The translations under genes were made by a program, and so were the position numbers. This document shows, piece after piece, positions 7,804 to 15,293 of a DNA stretch of 18,260 bases. Position 1 is the stretch's first letter, and every line of letters starts with the position of its first letter. The notes beneath the pieces were generated by a model that was not told the DNA's origin, made no database searches, and saw only the letters and a list, made by a program, of their open reading frames with translations. Source of the stretch: JAWUVP01 sp034112285 (GTDB taxonomy: Bacteria; Pseudomonadota; Gammaproteobacteria; JABDGN01); NCBI GenBank assembly GCA_034112285.1, contig JAWUVP010000043.1, forward strand, positions 1-18,260. Reading direction: 5' to 3'.

Positions 7804-7885
7804 AAAGGGTGCAAAAGTTATGCTTACTATAGCGTTTTGACCTTAAGGTAATATTAATGCCAGCCTACAAGTCTAATATCTCGAT

Positions 7886-9436
7886 TCAGTGGCGAAAGTG
7901 CCGCATACCGGTAAATACCATGGCAATATCGGCTTCATCTGCTGCGGCGATTATTTCATCATCACGAATTGACCCGCCGGGTTGAATGATGCAGGCAATT
8001 CCTACCGAAGCTGCGGCATCTATGCCATCACGAAAGGGGAAAAACGCGTCGGAGGCCATCACCGAGCCGGCCACTTGCAAGCCTTCTTCGCTGGCTTTGA
8101 GTGCGGCAATTTTGGCGCTAATCACGCGGCTCATTTGCCCTGCGCCGATGCCTATGGTCATGTTGTTTTTTGCATAAACAATCGCATTGGATTTAACAAA
8201 TTGGCATACGCGCCAAGCGAACAGGCAATCTTGCAGCTCGGCTGAGGTGGGCTGGCGTTTGCTGACGATTTTTAAATCTTCAGTGTTTAGCGGCGCGATA
8301 TCTTTGTCTTGTATGAGCAATCCACCGGTGACTTTTTTATAATCTAATTCAGGGCTGATGTCCTTGGGCAATTCGCCGCACACCAGTAAGCGTACATTTT
8401 TTTTCTCGCTCACGATTTTTTGTGCTGCGGCGCTCACGCTGGGGGCAATAATAACTTCAACAAATTGATTATCGATAACTACGCGCGCGGTGTCGGCCTC
8501 TAGCTCGCGATTAAAAGCAATAATGCCGCCGAAGGCTGACGTTTTGTCGGTAGAAAAGGCGCGTTGGTAAGCCTCTAATTGTGTGTCGGCTTCAGCTACA
8601 CCGCAAGGGTTGGCGTGCTTGACGATGACGCAAGTGGGTTTGTCGTAAAAGTGTTTCACACATTTTAAGGCGGCATCGGTGTCGGCTATATTATTGTACG
8701 ACAAGGCTTTGCCGTTTAATTGTTTTGCGGTGCTAATGCAGTTTTCATTTTGTATTTCAGCGGTATAAAATGCACTTTTTTGATGGCTGTTTTCACCGTA
8801 ACGTAAAATTTGTTTCAAATGGTATTGCATCGTATATGTGCTGGGGAAAGATGTTTCGGTTTGCACGCAACCTAAGTAATTTGAAATGGCGGCGTCATAA
8901 GAGGCGGTGTGCGCAAAAGCTTTTTGTGCTAACGCAAAACGCATCGCCAGCGAGGTTTCGGCACTATTAATGGCTAGCTCGTTTACCACGCCAGCGTAAT
9001 CTTCAGGATCAACCACAATAGATACCGTATGATAATTTTTTGCGGCCGAGCGAATCATGGTGGGGCCACCAATATCAATGTTTTCAATCGCATCGGCTAA
9101 ATCACAATCGGGCTGGGCTACCGTTTCTTTGAACGGGTACAGGTTAACCGCCACAATATCTATGGGGGTAATAGCAAATTCTTGCATGATGGCATCATCT
9201 ACGCCGCGCCGGCCTAGCAAGGCACCGTGAATTTTAGGGTGTAAGGTTTTAACCCGGCCATCCATCATCTCTGGGTGGCCGGTGTAGTCTGCAACGTCCA
9301 TCACTTTGATACCGTTGTCACGCAACACTTTGGCGGTGCCGCCGGTGGAGAGGATTTCATAATTAAAGCTGATAAGCTGCTCGGCAAATTCAACGATATT
9401 GGTTTTATCTGAAACACTAAGAAGGGCGCGTAGCAT
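7886..9436 (-). CDS. purH: Bifunctional AICAR transformylase / IMP cyclohydrolase
   Basis: PurH catalyses the last two steps to IMP: formylation of AICAR with 10-formyl-tetrahydrofolate, then ring closure. The 516 residues cover both domains. The N-terminal cyclohydrolase (MGS-like) part has LLSVSDKT, STGGTAKVL, DGRVKTLHPKIHG, NLYPF and DIGGPTMIRSAAKN. The transformylase part has LRYGENSHQ, KHANPCGVA, SAFGGIIAFNRE, KSNAIVYA, GIGAGQMSRV, ASDAFFPFRDG, QPGGSIRDDE and the terminal FTGMRHFRH. Length and motifs are normal. It is separated from fis by an intrinsic terminator and has a plausible promoter of its own. I saw no obvious PurR-type box upstream. Confidence 0.99.
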   Translation of the reverse strand: MLRALLSVSDKTNIVEFAEQLISFNYEILSTGGTAKVLRDNGIKVMDVADYTGHPEMMDGRVKTLHPKIHGALLGRRGVDDAIMQEFAITPIDIVAVNLYPFKETVAQPDCDLADAIENIDIGGPTMIRSAAKNYHTVSIVVDPEDYAGVVNELAINSAETSLAMRFALAQKAFAHTASYDAAISNYLGCVQTETSFPSTYTMQYHLKQILRYGENSHQKSAFYTAEIQNENCISTAKQLNGKALSYNNIADTDAALKCVKHFYDKPTCVIVKHANPCGVAEADTQLEAYQRAFSTDKTSAFGGIIAFNRELEADTARVVIDNQFVEVIIAPSVSAAAQKIVSEKKNVRLLVCGELPKDISPELDYKKVTGGLLIQDKDIAPLNTEDLKIVSKRQPTSAELQDCLFAWRVCQFVKSNAIVYAKNNMTIGIGAGQMSRVISAKIAALKASEEGLQVAGSVMASDAFFPFRDGIDAAASVGIACIIQPGGSIRDDEIIAAADEADIAMVFTGMRHFRH

Positions 9437-9480
9437 GAGTGGTACCTTATGGGGTTAACGCCTCTAATGTGTGAGGCTGG

Positions 9481-9509
9481 GTTATTACTGGTTGTAATGA
9501 CGATGTTAA
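9481..9509 (-). promoter_or_regulatory. Candidate sigma-70 promoter for purH
   Basis: On the minus strand there is TTAACA (9504-9509) followed, after 17 bases, by AATAAC (9481-9486). This gives five of six and four of six matches to the sigma-70 consensus with ideal spacing. It sits between the fis terminator and the purH ATG, where a promoter is needed. Confidence 0.45.
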
Positions 9510-9521
9510 ATTATCAGCAAC

Positions 9522-9554
9522 AAAAAAACCCGATACTTAACGGTAAGTACCGGG
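9522..9554 (-). terminator. Intrinsic terminator downstream of fis
   Basis: Read on the minus strand, CCCGGTACTTA pairs with TAAGTATCGGG around a CCGT loop. That is 11 base pairs including one G-T pair, directly followed by seven T. It lies 20 bases after the fis stop and should end the prmA-dusB-fis transcript. On the plus strand the hairpin is followed by TTTCTTTT, so it may work weakly both ways. Confidence 0.93.
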
Positions 9555-9574
9555 TTTCTTTTAAAAGCTAGGTT

Positions 9575-9922
9575 TTAATCTAAACCGTATCTTTTTAATT
9601 TTTTACGTAACGTGCCGCGGCTAAGACCTAATAAGATCGCTGCTTTTGATTGGTTGCCACGGGTAAATTCCATGGTGGTTTCCAATAAAGGCGGCTCAAT
9701 TTGCGACAATAACATGTCGTAAACTTCTGAAGGCTCGCTGCCAACAACGTTGGTGTAGTAATTTTTCATGGCAGAAAAAACGCAATCTTTTAAAGGCTTG
9801 CTGGTGGTGTTTATTTCTGCAGTGATAATATTTTCTGGGTTCATCACAGGGTGAACTGTTTGTTCAGCTGTGGTTGCTGTTGATGCTTCCCCGAAGGTTC
9901 TTTCTAAAGTTTGCGCGTTCAT
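9575..9922 (-). CDS. fis: Nucleoid-associated DNA-binding protein Fis
   Basis: Fis is a homodimeric DNA-bending protein that activates rRNA promoters and shapes the nucleoid. The 115-residue product carries the conserved core: KPLKDCV.SAMKNYY (as in KPLRDSVKQALKNYF of E. coli), then EPPLLE, and the C-terminal helix-turn-helix TRGNQSKAAILLGLSRGT followed by LRKKLKRYGLD. It is about 17 residues longer than E. coli Fis at the N-terminus, the part expected to be flexible. This start is supported by a strong GAGGAA motif just upstream. It follows dusB by 19 bases in the usual dusB-fis arrangement. Confidence 0.97.
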   Translation of the reverse strand: MNAQTLERTFGEASTATTAEQTVHPVMNPENIITAEINTTSKPLKDCVFSAMKNYYTNVVGSEPSEVYDMLLSQIEPPLLETTMEFTRGNQSKAAILLGLSRGTLRKKLKRYGLD

Positions 9923-9941
9923 GCAACTTCCTCATTTAATA

Positions 9942-10901
9942 TTAATCTAATAATTCGCGTATCGCTTGCAACTGTTGTTTGCATGTCTCGAGACGATTAA
10001 ACCCGCTTCTAAAGCCAGCAGCATTTTCTTGTTGCTGACTGTACCAACCTACGTGCTTGCGGGCTATGCGTACCCCCATGACTTGGCCGTATAAAGTATA
10101 TAGATTTTCCAAGTGTTCATGCATTATGTGGTAAACCTCATCTTTCGATGGTGGAAGATGTATCTCCCCGGTTTGTAAATAATGCGCGATTTCCTGAAAA
10201 ATCCACGGCCTACCTTGAGCTGCGCGTCCAAGCATTATAGCATCGGCCCCCGTGTACTCAAGAACATATTTGCCTTTTTGCGCACAATTTATGTCTCCAT
10301 TGGCAATAATGGGGATTTTGACGCTTTTTTTAATGGCTTTTATGGTTTCGTACTCGGCATTTCCTTTATATTTGTCTGTTCGAGTTCGGCCATGAACTGC
10401 CAAAGCTTGAATGCCGGCTGCCTCAGCCAGCTGTGCAATGTGTACACCATTGCGATTTTCAGGGTCCCATCCGGTGCGAATTTTTAACGTAACCGGCACA
10501 TCGACTGCCTCAACAACGCTTTCTAATATTGAGGCTACTAGCTTTTCGTTTTTTAGTAGTGCTGAGCCCGCCTCTTTTTTATTCACTTTTTTGGCAGGGC
10601 AACCCATGTTGATGTCAATAATTTGCGCGCCTTTATCAACATTATATTTTGCTGCTTCGGCCATTTCTTTGGGACAGCCGCCGGCTATTTGCACACTGCG
10701 CAACACGTTTTCTTCGGCGTGGCTGGCGCCGCGCCACATTGATTTTTGTGTATCACGTAATTTTGGATTGGCACTCATCATTTCTGACACCACCATGCCG
10801 GCTCCCATGCGTGCGCAAAGGCTGCGAAAAGGCCAATCGGTTACACCGGCCATGGGGGCGAGAATAATGTTGTTGCTAAGTTGGTATGGGCCAATTTTCA
10901 T
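9942..10901 (-). CDS. dusB: tRNA-dihydrouridine synthase B
   Basis: DusB reduces specific uridines of tRNA to dihydrouridine using FMN and NADPH. The 319 residues have the normal length. They show LAPMAGVTDWPFR at the start of the TIM barrel, NMGCPAKKV with the catalytic Cys, KIRTGWD, HGRTRTDKYKG, IIANGDI and IMLGRAAQGRPWIF. The gene lies between prmA (22 bases upstream) and fis (19 bases downstream), the classic order. No good ribosome binding site is visible before the ATG. Confidence 0.98.
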   Translation of the reverse strand: MKIGPYQLSNNIILAPMAGVTDWPFRSLCARMGAGMVVSEMMSANPKLRDTQKSMWRGASHAEENVLRSVQIAGGCPKEMAEAAKYNVDKGAQIIDINMGCPAKKVNKKEAGSALLKNEKLVASILESVVEAVDVPVTLKIRTGWDPENRNGVHIAQLAEAAGIQALAVHGRTRTDKYKGNAEYETIKAIKKSVKIPIIANGDINCAQKGKYVLEYTGADAIMLGRAAQGRPWIFQEIAHYLQTGEIHLPPSKDEVYHIMHEHLENLYTLYGQVMGVRIARKHVGWYSQQQENAAGFRSGFNRLETCKQQLQAIRELLD

Positions 10902-10923
10902 AAATGAAGTATACAGGACGGTG

Positions 10924-11802
10924 TTATTTTAGACCATGCATACAAATCCAGTCTTCTGTTACCGTGTCGGGCTGAAAGTTGACGTAGGGTTGATAAGCCG
11001 AGCGCACATCTTCAGCCTGTGGCGCAAGAATGCCGGAGAGCACAATATGGCCTAATGGCTTAATGGTTTGCGCGAGTAGCGGGGCTAAGCTAATGAGCGG
11101 ATTGGCTAAGATATTCGCCACCACAATATCGGCTTTAAAATCTTCAGGCAAGTCGTCGTTATGGCCGCAATGCAGCTTGGTGAAATCAATGTTATTGCGT
11201 TCGGCGTTATTTTGCGTGGCGGTTAACGCTTGCGGATCATAATCAATGGCCCAAACGTCTGCTGCGCCTAATAATAAGGCGGCAATAGCCAATATGCCGG
11301 AGCCACAGCCATAATCAATCACGGTTTTGCCTGCCACATCATGCGTGGCCAACCAGCGCAAACACATTGCTGTGGTTGGGTGCGTGCCGGTGCCAAAGGC
11401 AAGGCCAGGATCTAAAAATAAATTACAGGCATCGGGGTCGGGAATGTCATAACCACTGGGCACAACCCAGAGCTTCTCTCCAAATTGCAGTGGTTTGAAA
11501 TATTGTAACCAAGCGCGTTCCCAATCTTGCTCTTCCAACACTTCACTGCGTACATTGAGTGTTTGCCCTGGATGTAAATCTTGCATTTCGCTGGCAACAC
11601 GGCGCAGGTCAGCACTTAAGCCATACAATGCGGTGACTTTGGTTTTGTTCCATAAGGGGGTTGCGCCGAGAGCCGGCTCAAATAAGGGCTCGTCTTCAGC
11701 GTCTTCTAAGGTTATGCACAGCGCATTTTTTGCGAGCAATTCTTCTTCAAAAATTTCGACTTGCTCTGCGGGAATAATAAAATGTAGTTGCTGCCATGAC
11801 AT
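10924..11802 (-). CDS. prmA: Ribosomal protein L11 methyltransferase
   Basis: PrmA methylates ribosomal protein L11 with S-adenosylmethionine. The 292 residues have an N-terminal substrate-binding domain starting MSWQQLHF and a class I methyltransferase domain. Seen there are DPGLAFGTGTHPTT, the SAM-binding VIDYGCGSGILAIAALLLGA, the acidic strand end WAIDYDPQA, and DIVVANILANPL. Gene length and order (prmA-dusB-fis) are standard. Confidence 0.97.
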   Translation of the reverse strand: MSWQQLHFIIPAEQVEIFEEELLAKNALCITLEDAEDEPLFEPALGATPLWNKTKVTALYGLSADLRRVASEMQDLHPGQTLNVRSEVLEEQDWERAWLQYFKPLQFGEKLWVVPSGYDIPDPDACNLFLDPGLAFGTGTHPTTAMCLRWLATHDVAGKTVIDYGCGSGILAIAALLLGAADVWAIDYDPQALTATQNNAERNNIDFTKLHCGHNDDLPEDFKADIVVANILANPLISLAPLLAQTIKPLGHIVLSGILAPQAEDVRSAYQPYVNFQPDTVTEDWICMHGLK

Positions 11803-11865
11803 GCGGTGATGATAACATGAAATGTGCTGGCTGCTATTTTTATCTATTGAGAAAATATACGCTAT

Positions 11866-11885
11866 GTCGCGACGTTAATCGCGAC
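11866..11885 (-). terminator. Possible hairpin terminator after accC
   Basis: GTCGCGA pairs with TCGCGAC around a six-base loop, 12 bases after the accC stop. No T-run follows directly, so it may slow or end transcription before prmA only weakly, or serve another purpose. Confidence 0.3.
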
Positions 11886-11897
11886 CAGCTTATCAGT

Positions 11898-13262
11898 TTA
11901 CGCTTTTTGTAATTTATGTTCCAAATAATGAATGCTCACCCCACCGGTTTTAAACATACCTGAATCCATAATTTTTTTATGCAGGGGGATATTGGTTTTA
12001 ATACCGTTAATCGCGATTTCATCCAAGGCATTGCGCATGCGGCTTAAGGCAAAATCTCTGTCTTCAGCGTGGGCGATTAGTTTGCCAATCATTGAATCAT
12101 ATTGCGGTGGCACTTTGTAGCCGCTATAAATGTGTGAATCAACCCGCACACCAGGGCCGCCTGGCGCATGGTATTGCTCGATAGTGCCAGGGCAAGGTGT
12201 GAAATTTTGTGGATCTTCCGCATTTAAACGACACTCAATAGCATGGCCGGTGAATTTAATATCTTCTTGTTTAAAGTCTAATTCCTCACCCATAGCAATG
12301 CGAATTTGTGCTTTAACCAAATCAATGCCGGTGATCATTTCAGTAACTGGGTGCTCAACTTGCAAGCGCGTGTTCATTTCAATAAAATAAAACTCACCAT
12401 TTTCATATAAAAATTCAAACGTGCCCGCACCACGATAACCAATTTGCTTGCAGGCTTTTACACACTTATCACCAATTTTTTTGCGGATTTTGTCGCTAAT
12501 GCCAACGGCTGGTGCTTCTTCAATAACTTTTTGGTGGCGACGTTGCACCGAGCAATCGCGCTCACCTAAATGTATGGCATTACCGTGTTCATCGGCCAAC
12601 ACTTGAAATTCAATGTGGCGTGGATTTTCTAAGAATTTTTCCATGTAAAGCGTGTCGTTACCAAAGGCTGCTTTGGCTTCTTTGCGGGTCATAGAAATAG
12701 CATTTAATAACGCCGCTTCATTGTGCACCACGCGCATGCCGCGCCCGCCGCCGCCGCCAGAGGCTTTAACCATAATGGGGTAGCCGGTTTCTTGCGCTAA
12801 GGCTAGGTTGGCTTTATCGTCTTTGCCTAAAGCCTTATCTGTGCCGGGCACTGTGGGCACGCCAGCTTCGTTCATAATTTTTTTGGCAGAAATTTTATCG
12901 CCCAATAAATTAATAGAATTTGCCGTGGGGCCAATAAAAATAAAGCCACTGCTTTCTACTTGCTCTGCAAAGTCAGCCCGCTCGGATAAAAAACCGTAGC
13001 CTGGGTGCACCGCATCCGCATCGGTGACTTCCAACACGCTAATAATGGTGGGAATGTCTAAATAGCTTTCGCTCGCGGCGGCGGGACCAATACACACGGC
13101 TTCGTCAGCAAGTAAAACATGTTGCAAGTCACGGTCGGCGGTGGAATAAATGGCGACGGTTTTAATGCCCATTTCTTTACAGGCGCGCAATACGCGCAAG
13201 GCAATTTCGCCACGGTTGGCAATCACGATTTTTTTAATGGCTTTAGGTATTACTTTTGCCAT
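11898..13262 (-). CDS. accC: Biotin carboxylase subunit of acetyl-CoA carboxylase
   Basis: AccC carboxylates biotin on AccB using ATP and bicarbonate, the first half-reaction of malonyl-CoA formation for fatty-acid synthesis. The 454 residues are full length. They show IVIANRGEIALRVLRACKE, the HPGYGFLSE signature, KASGGGGGRGMRVV (ATP-grasp glycine loop), GERDCSVQRRHQK, FIEMNTRLQVEHPVTE with the catalytic region, and IECRLNAEDP. The start gives a short extension (about eight residues) compared with E. coli. It follows accB by two bases, so they form an operon. Confidence 0.99.
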   Translation of the reverse strand: MAKVIPKAIKKIVIANRGEIALRVLRACKEMGIKTVAIYSTADRDLQHVLLADEAVCIGPAAASESYLDIPTIISVLEVTDADAVHPGYGFLSERADFAEQVESSGFIFIGPTANSINLLGDKISAKKIMNEAGVPTVPGTDKALGKDDKANLALAQETGYPIMVKASGGGGGRGMRVVHNEAALLNAISMTRKEAKAAFGNDTLYMEKFLENPRHIEFQVLADEHGNAIHLGERDCSVQRRHQKVIEEAPAVGISDKIRKKIGDKCVKACKQIGYRGAGTFEFLYENGEFYFIEMNTRLQVEHPVTEMITGIDLVKAQIRIAMGEELDFKQEDIKFTGHAIECRLNAEDPQNFTPCPGTIEQYHAPGGPGVRVDSHIYSGYKVPPQYDSMIGKLIAHAEDRDFALSRMRNALDEIAINGIKTNIPLHKKIMDSGMFKTGGVSIHYLEHKLQKA

Positions 13263-13264
13263 GG

Positions 13265-13723
13265 TTAATCTTCTTCAATAATATATAAAGGTTGGTCGTA
13301 TTCTACCGCGGTGCCATTTTGCACAATGCGCGCTTTAATGGTGCCAGAAACATCGGCTTCAATTTGGTTAAACATTTTCATGGCTTCAATAATACAGATA
13401 GTGTCACCGGCATTGACGCGATCGCCCACGCTAACAAACGGGTCGGCTTCAGGCGCGTGTGAAAGATAAAGCGTGCCGACCATTGGTGAGCGCAAAATGT
13501 GGCCACTAATGCCATCTTCTTCTTTCGCCACTGGGGCTTCAGCTGCTGGAGCCGGCGTTAGCGTCACTTGGGGCAAAACAGGTGCCATCACCTGGTTATT
13601 GGCAGGCATTTGCGGCGAATAGCGGCTAATACGCACAGACTCCTCACCTTCGTGAATTTCAATTTCGGCAACGCCGGTTTCTTCGATTAGTTCGATTAGT
13701 TTGCGTACTTTACGTATGTCCAT
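13265..13723 (-). CDS. accB: Biotin carboxyl carrier protein of acetyl-CoA carboxylase
   Basis: AccB carries biotin between the carboxylase and carboxyltransferase centres. The 152 residues have the usual three parts. An N-terminal domain begins MDIRKVRKLIELIEETGVAE. A Pro/Ala/Val-rich linker spans about residues 40-68. A C-terminal biotinyl domain contains SPMVGTLYLSHAPEADPFV and EAMKMFNQI, where Lys116 is the biotinylation site. Upstream (13724-13928) is AT-rich; no single promoter stands out. The gene next upstream is the unrelated orphan at 13929-14711. Confidence 0.98.
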   Translation of the reverse strand: MDIRKVRKLIELIEETGVAEIEIHEGEESVRISRYSPQMPANNQVMAPVLPQVTLTPAPAAEAPVAKEEDGISGHILRSPMVGTLYLSHAPEADPFVSVGDRVNAGDTICIIEAMKMFNQIEADVSGTIKARIVQNGTAVEYDQPLYIIEED

Positions 13724-13876
13724 GCTGACCTCAATTTGTCGCGATTTGTTGATAATGCGTCGCTAATTTCCGATAATTTAGTAGGAACTAGCCAATAGAG
13801 TGAATTGTGCAGTAATTTTTTAGGCTTGTCTAGTAGGATTGTTACCGCTATAAGTGAACAAGAGTGGCCAACATAT

Positions 13877-13937
13877 CTATGTTAACTATAATCCTAGCTA
13901 ATGGAGCGACATTAAATTAGGTTTATAGTTAACATAG
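13877..13937. repeat. Large imperfect inverted repeat at the 3' end of the orphan gene
   Basis: The left arm (13877-13896, CTATGTTAACTATAATCCTA) and right arm (13918-13937) are reverse complements over 20 positions with one mismatch, separated by 21 bases. The first 15 positions match perfectly. The right arm covers the last codons and TAA of the orphan gene. No T-run follows on either strand, so this is not a standard intrinsic terminator. It could still act as an RNA 3' hairpin, an operator for accB, or the edge of a mobile fragment. Confidence 0.85.
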
Positions 13938-14711
13938 GTCAATGTAGTCAGCGGGGGTTGGACCCACTTGAATTCTACCGATGTGGATTTCACCACTTGC
14001 ATTGCGTATAAGTTTAGGTTCATGTTTTGTGGCACAGATATTCATAAACGGTCTAGTGCCCACTATACTTCGGCAAAACACAAAATATTTTGAGCTATCC
14101 TGGGCCCTATAAATGCCTGCTGCAAGTTTTGATTCGCGAGGTAATGCCACCTTATCAATCAATACTAATCCACGCATTTTTTCTTCTAGTGCATCAATAG
14201 TCATTATTATTGGCGCTGGGTCGGCAATGGGCACAGCCCTTTGTGTTTTGGGAGAAGCAGGGGGGAATGGTAGCCTTTCAATCTCGATTTGAAAACCTGT
14301 GTTAATCCAGTAACGCTCAGGCACAGCATTTTGATCAAACATGACGATGCGTTCAGGGAAAAATCCAGAAATTGAAAGCTGTTTATCTGCACTAGAGTCC
14401 TTACAACCAACTTTTATTCGCTCAATCTCTTTATTCTTACAAATTGAGGGAGCAATTTTTGCTAGCAGCTCTGTTGTTGGTTCAATCAAAACTACATCAT
14501 TAACAGAGCGCGTTGTCTCTAATGCGCGAAGTAAAGCTGGGCTAATCTTGTCTGAGTTATATTCACCATGAATTATAATGTCGGTTTTTCCGCGACCCCC
14601 AAAAGTGTTTTCCAATCTGACTTGTAAAGCGTTATCACACAAAAAAACACGGTCATTATTTAAGTCGGGGTAGTAATTACAATCTTTATAAGTTAGATGA
14701 GTTAGATACAT
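13929..14711 (-). CDS. Orphan protein of unknown function; weak resemblance to clan CD cysteine peptidase layout
   Basis: I do not recognise this 260-residue protein. It has no signal peptide or membrane segment. The N-terminal half has a strand ending in a His-Gly pair (TDIIIHGEY, His48), a helix, and a later strand ending in Gly-Cys (IKVGCKDS, Cys103). This HG...GC spacing of about 55 residues is the layout of the MARTX/TcdB autoprotease (C80) and other clan CD peptidases, but the flanking residues are not a good match, so this is only a hint. The C-terminal half (LPFPPASPKTQRA linker, then about 170-260) has no pattern I can name. The ATG at 14711 has a weak ribosome binding site. An AT-rich TATAAA lies upstream. 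The gene sits alone between accB and dsbD, a place with no conserved neighbour, and is probably lineage-specific. Confidence 0.7.
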   Translation of the reverse strand: MYLTHLTYKDCNYYPDLNNDRVFLCDNALQVRLENTFGGRGKTDIIIHGEYNSDKISPALLRALETTRSVNDVVLIEPTTELLAKIAPSICKNKEIERIKVGCKDSSADKQLSISGFFPERIVMFDQNAVPERYWINTGFQIEIERLPFPPASPKTQRAVPIADPAPIIMTIDALEEKMRGLVLIDKVALPRESKLAAGIYRAQDSSKYFVFCRSIVGTRPFMNICATKHEPKLIRNASGEIHIGRIQVGPTPADYIDLC

Positions 14712-14818
14712 GGGGCTGTCCAGATTTTATTATTATTTATAGTGTCGGTTTGCTTTAGCTGCGCAACCGATAAATTCTTAGCCGCAGCATACCCGAAGCT
14801 TTGTAATACCGCAAGGGC

Positions 14819-14838
14819 TGCCTGAGGGCGCAGGGCAA
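14819..14838 (+). repeat. REP-like hairpin repeat, copy 1
   Basis: TGCCTGAGGGCGCAGGGCAA can fold as TGCCTG against CAGGGCA (six pairs with one bulged G) around an AGGGCG loop. It matches copy 2 at 15154-15173 at 19 of 20 positions in the same orientation. It is GC-rich within an AT-rich gap, as is usual for REP-type elements. Confidence 0.7.
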
Positions 14839-15153
14839 CCGAATCTTAACTTAATCTCATTAAAATGTATTTGAATGCATGTCGTGGAGTTTGTTTTATA
14901 AATAAACAAAACTATAAGGTTAATAAAGAATTTTACTGAATCAGTAGCTTGTTTTGTGACAAATACAAAAGATGTAGCGAACAATAAAAGTTTTAGAGGC
15001 TTTGATGCCCTAAAAAATAATTTTTATAAACTTTACAGCTTCAATTTTCAAACGTAACAGACTTTCTCGAAAAATTTGTGTTAAAAATGATCAAGCCCAA
15101 GCAGAATGGTTCTAAATAAATTTTATATAAATTTAATTTAGATGATCTTACCC

Positions 15154-15173
15154 TGCCTGAGGGCGTAGGGCAA
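15154..15173 (+). repeat. REP-like hairpin repeat, copy 2
   Basis: TGCCTGAGGGCGTAGGGCAA differs from copy 1 only by C to T in the right arm. The change turns a G-C pair into a G-T pair, so the hairpin is kept. It lies 335 bases from copy 1. Confidence 0.7.
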
Positions 15174-15257
15174 ACGCACTATAAATCCGGTCATGTTGTC
15201 GGTAAGCGCTTATTAGATTTGTAAGGGAGTGTATATCTTTACTGATTTTATTCGTTT

Positions 15258-15293
15258 AAAAAAAATGCGTCGTTACGCTCCTCGCAACGACGC
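15258..15293 (-). terminator. Intrinsic terminator of dsbD, formed by its last codons
   Basis: On the minus strand GCGTCGTT pairs perfectly with AACGACGC around an 11-base loop, followed after one base by eight T (15258-15265). The left arm and most of the loop are the last codons of dsbD, and the stop codon lies where the loop meets the right arm, so the terminator overlaps the gene's end. Confidence 0.92.

Larger units (their letters stand above)
14712..15266. other. AT-rich intergenic region, no gene seen
   Basis: These roughly 555 bases lie between the start of the orphan gene and the terminator after dsbD. They are AT-rich with stops in all frames, apart from a short unconvincing frame at 14778-14984 on the minus strand. 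I see two copies of a small hairpin repeat (14819 and 15154) and a TATAAA-like element shortly before the orphan gene (minus strand, near 14737-14742). I see no tRNA, riboswitch or obvious small RNA. Confidence 0.6.

Noticed and set aside
7804..7885. Promoter for the larger repeat-protein gene after purH
   Set aside because: A TATAGT and a 10-base palindrome ACCTTAAGGT are present but no fitting -35; too weak to list.
9437..9521. PurR-type operator or purine riboswitch upstream of purH
   Set aside because: No palindrome resembling the E. coli PurR box and no riboswitch-like helices were seen.
10411..10932. Plus-strand frame of 173 codons
   Set aside because: It lies antisense within dusB, which is complete and well conserved.
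14778..14984. Minus-strand frame of 68 codons in the AT-rich gap
   Set aside because: It has no ribosome binding site and its last third is made by the REP-like repeat and its flank; base composition suggests a chance frame.
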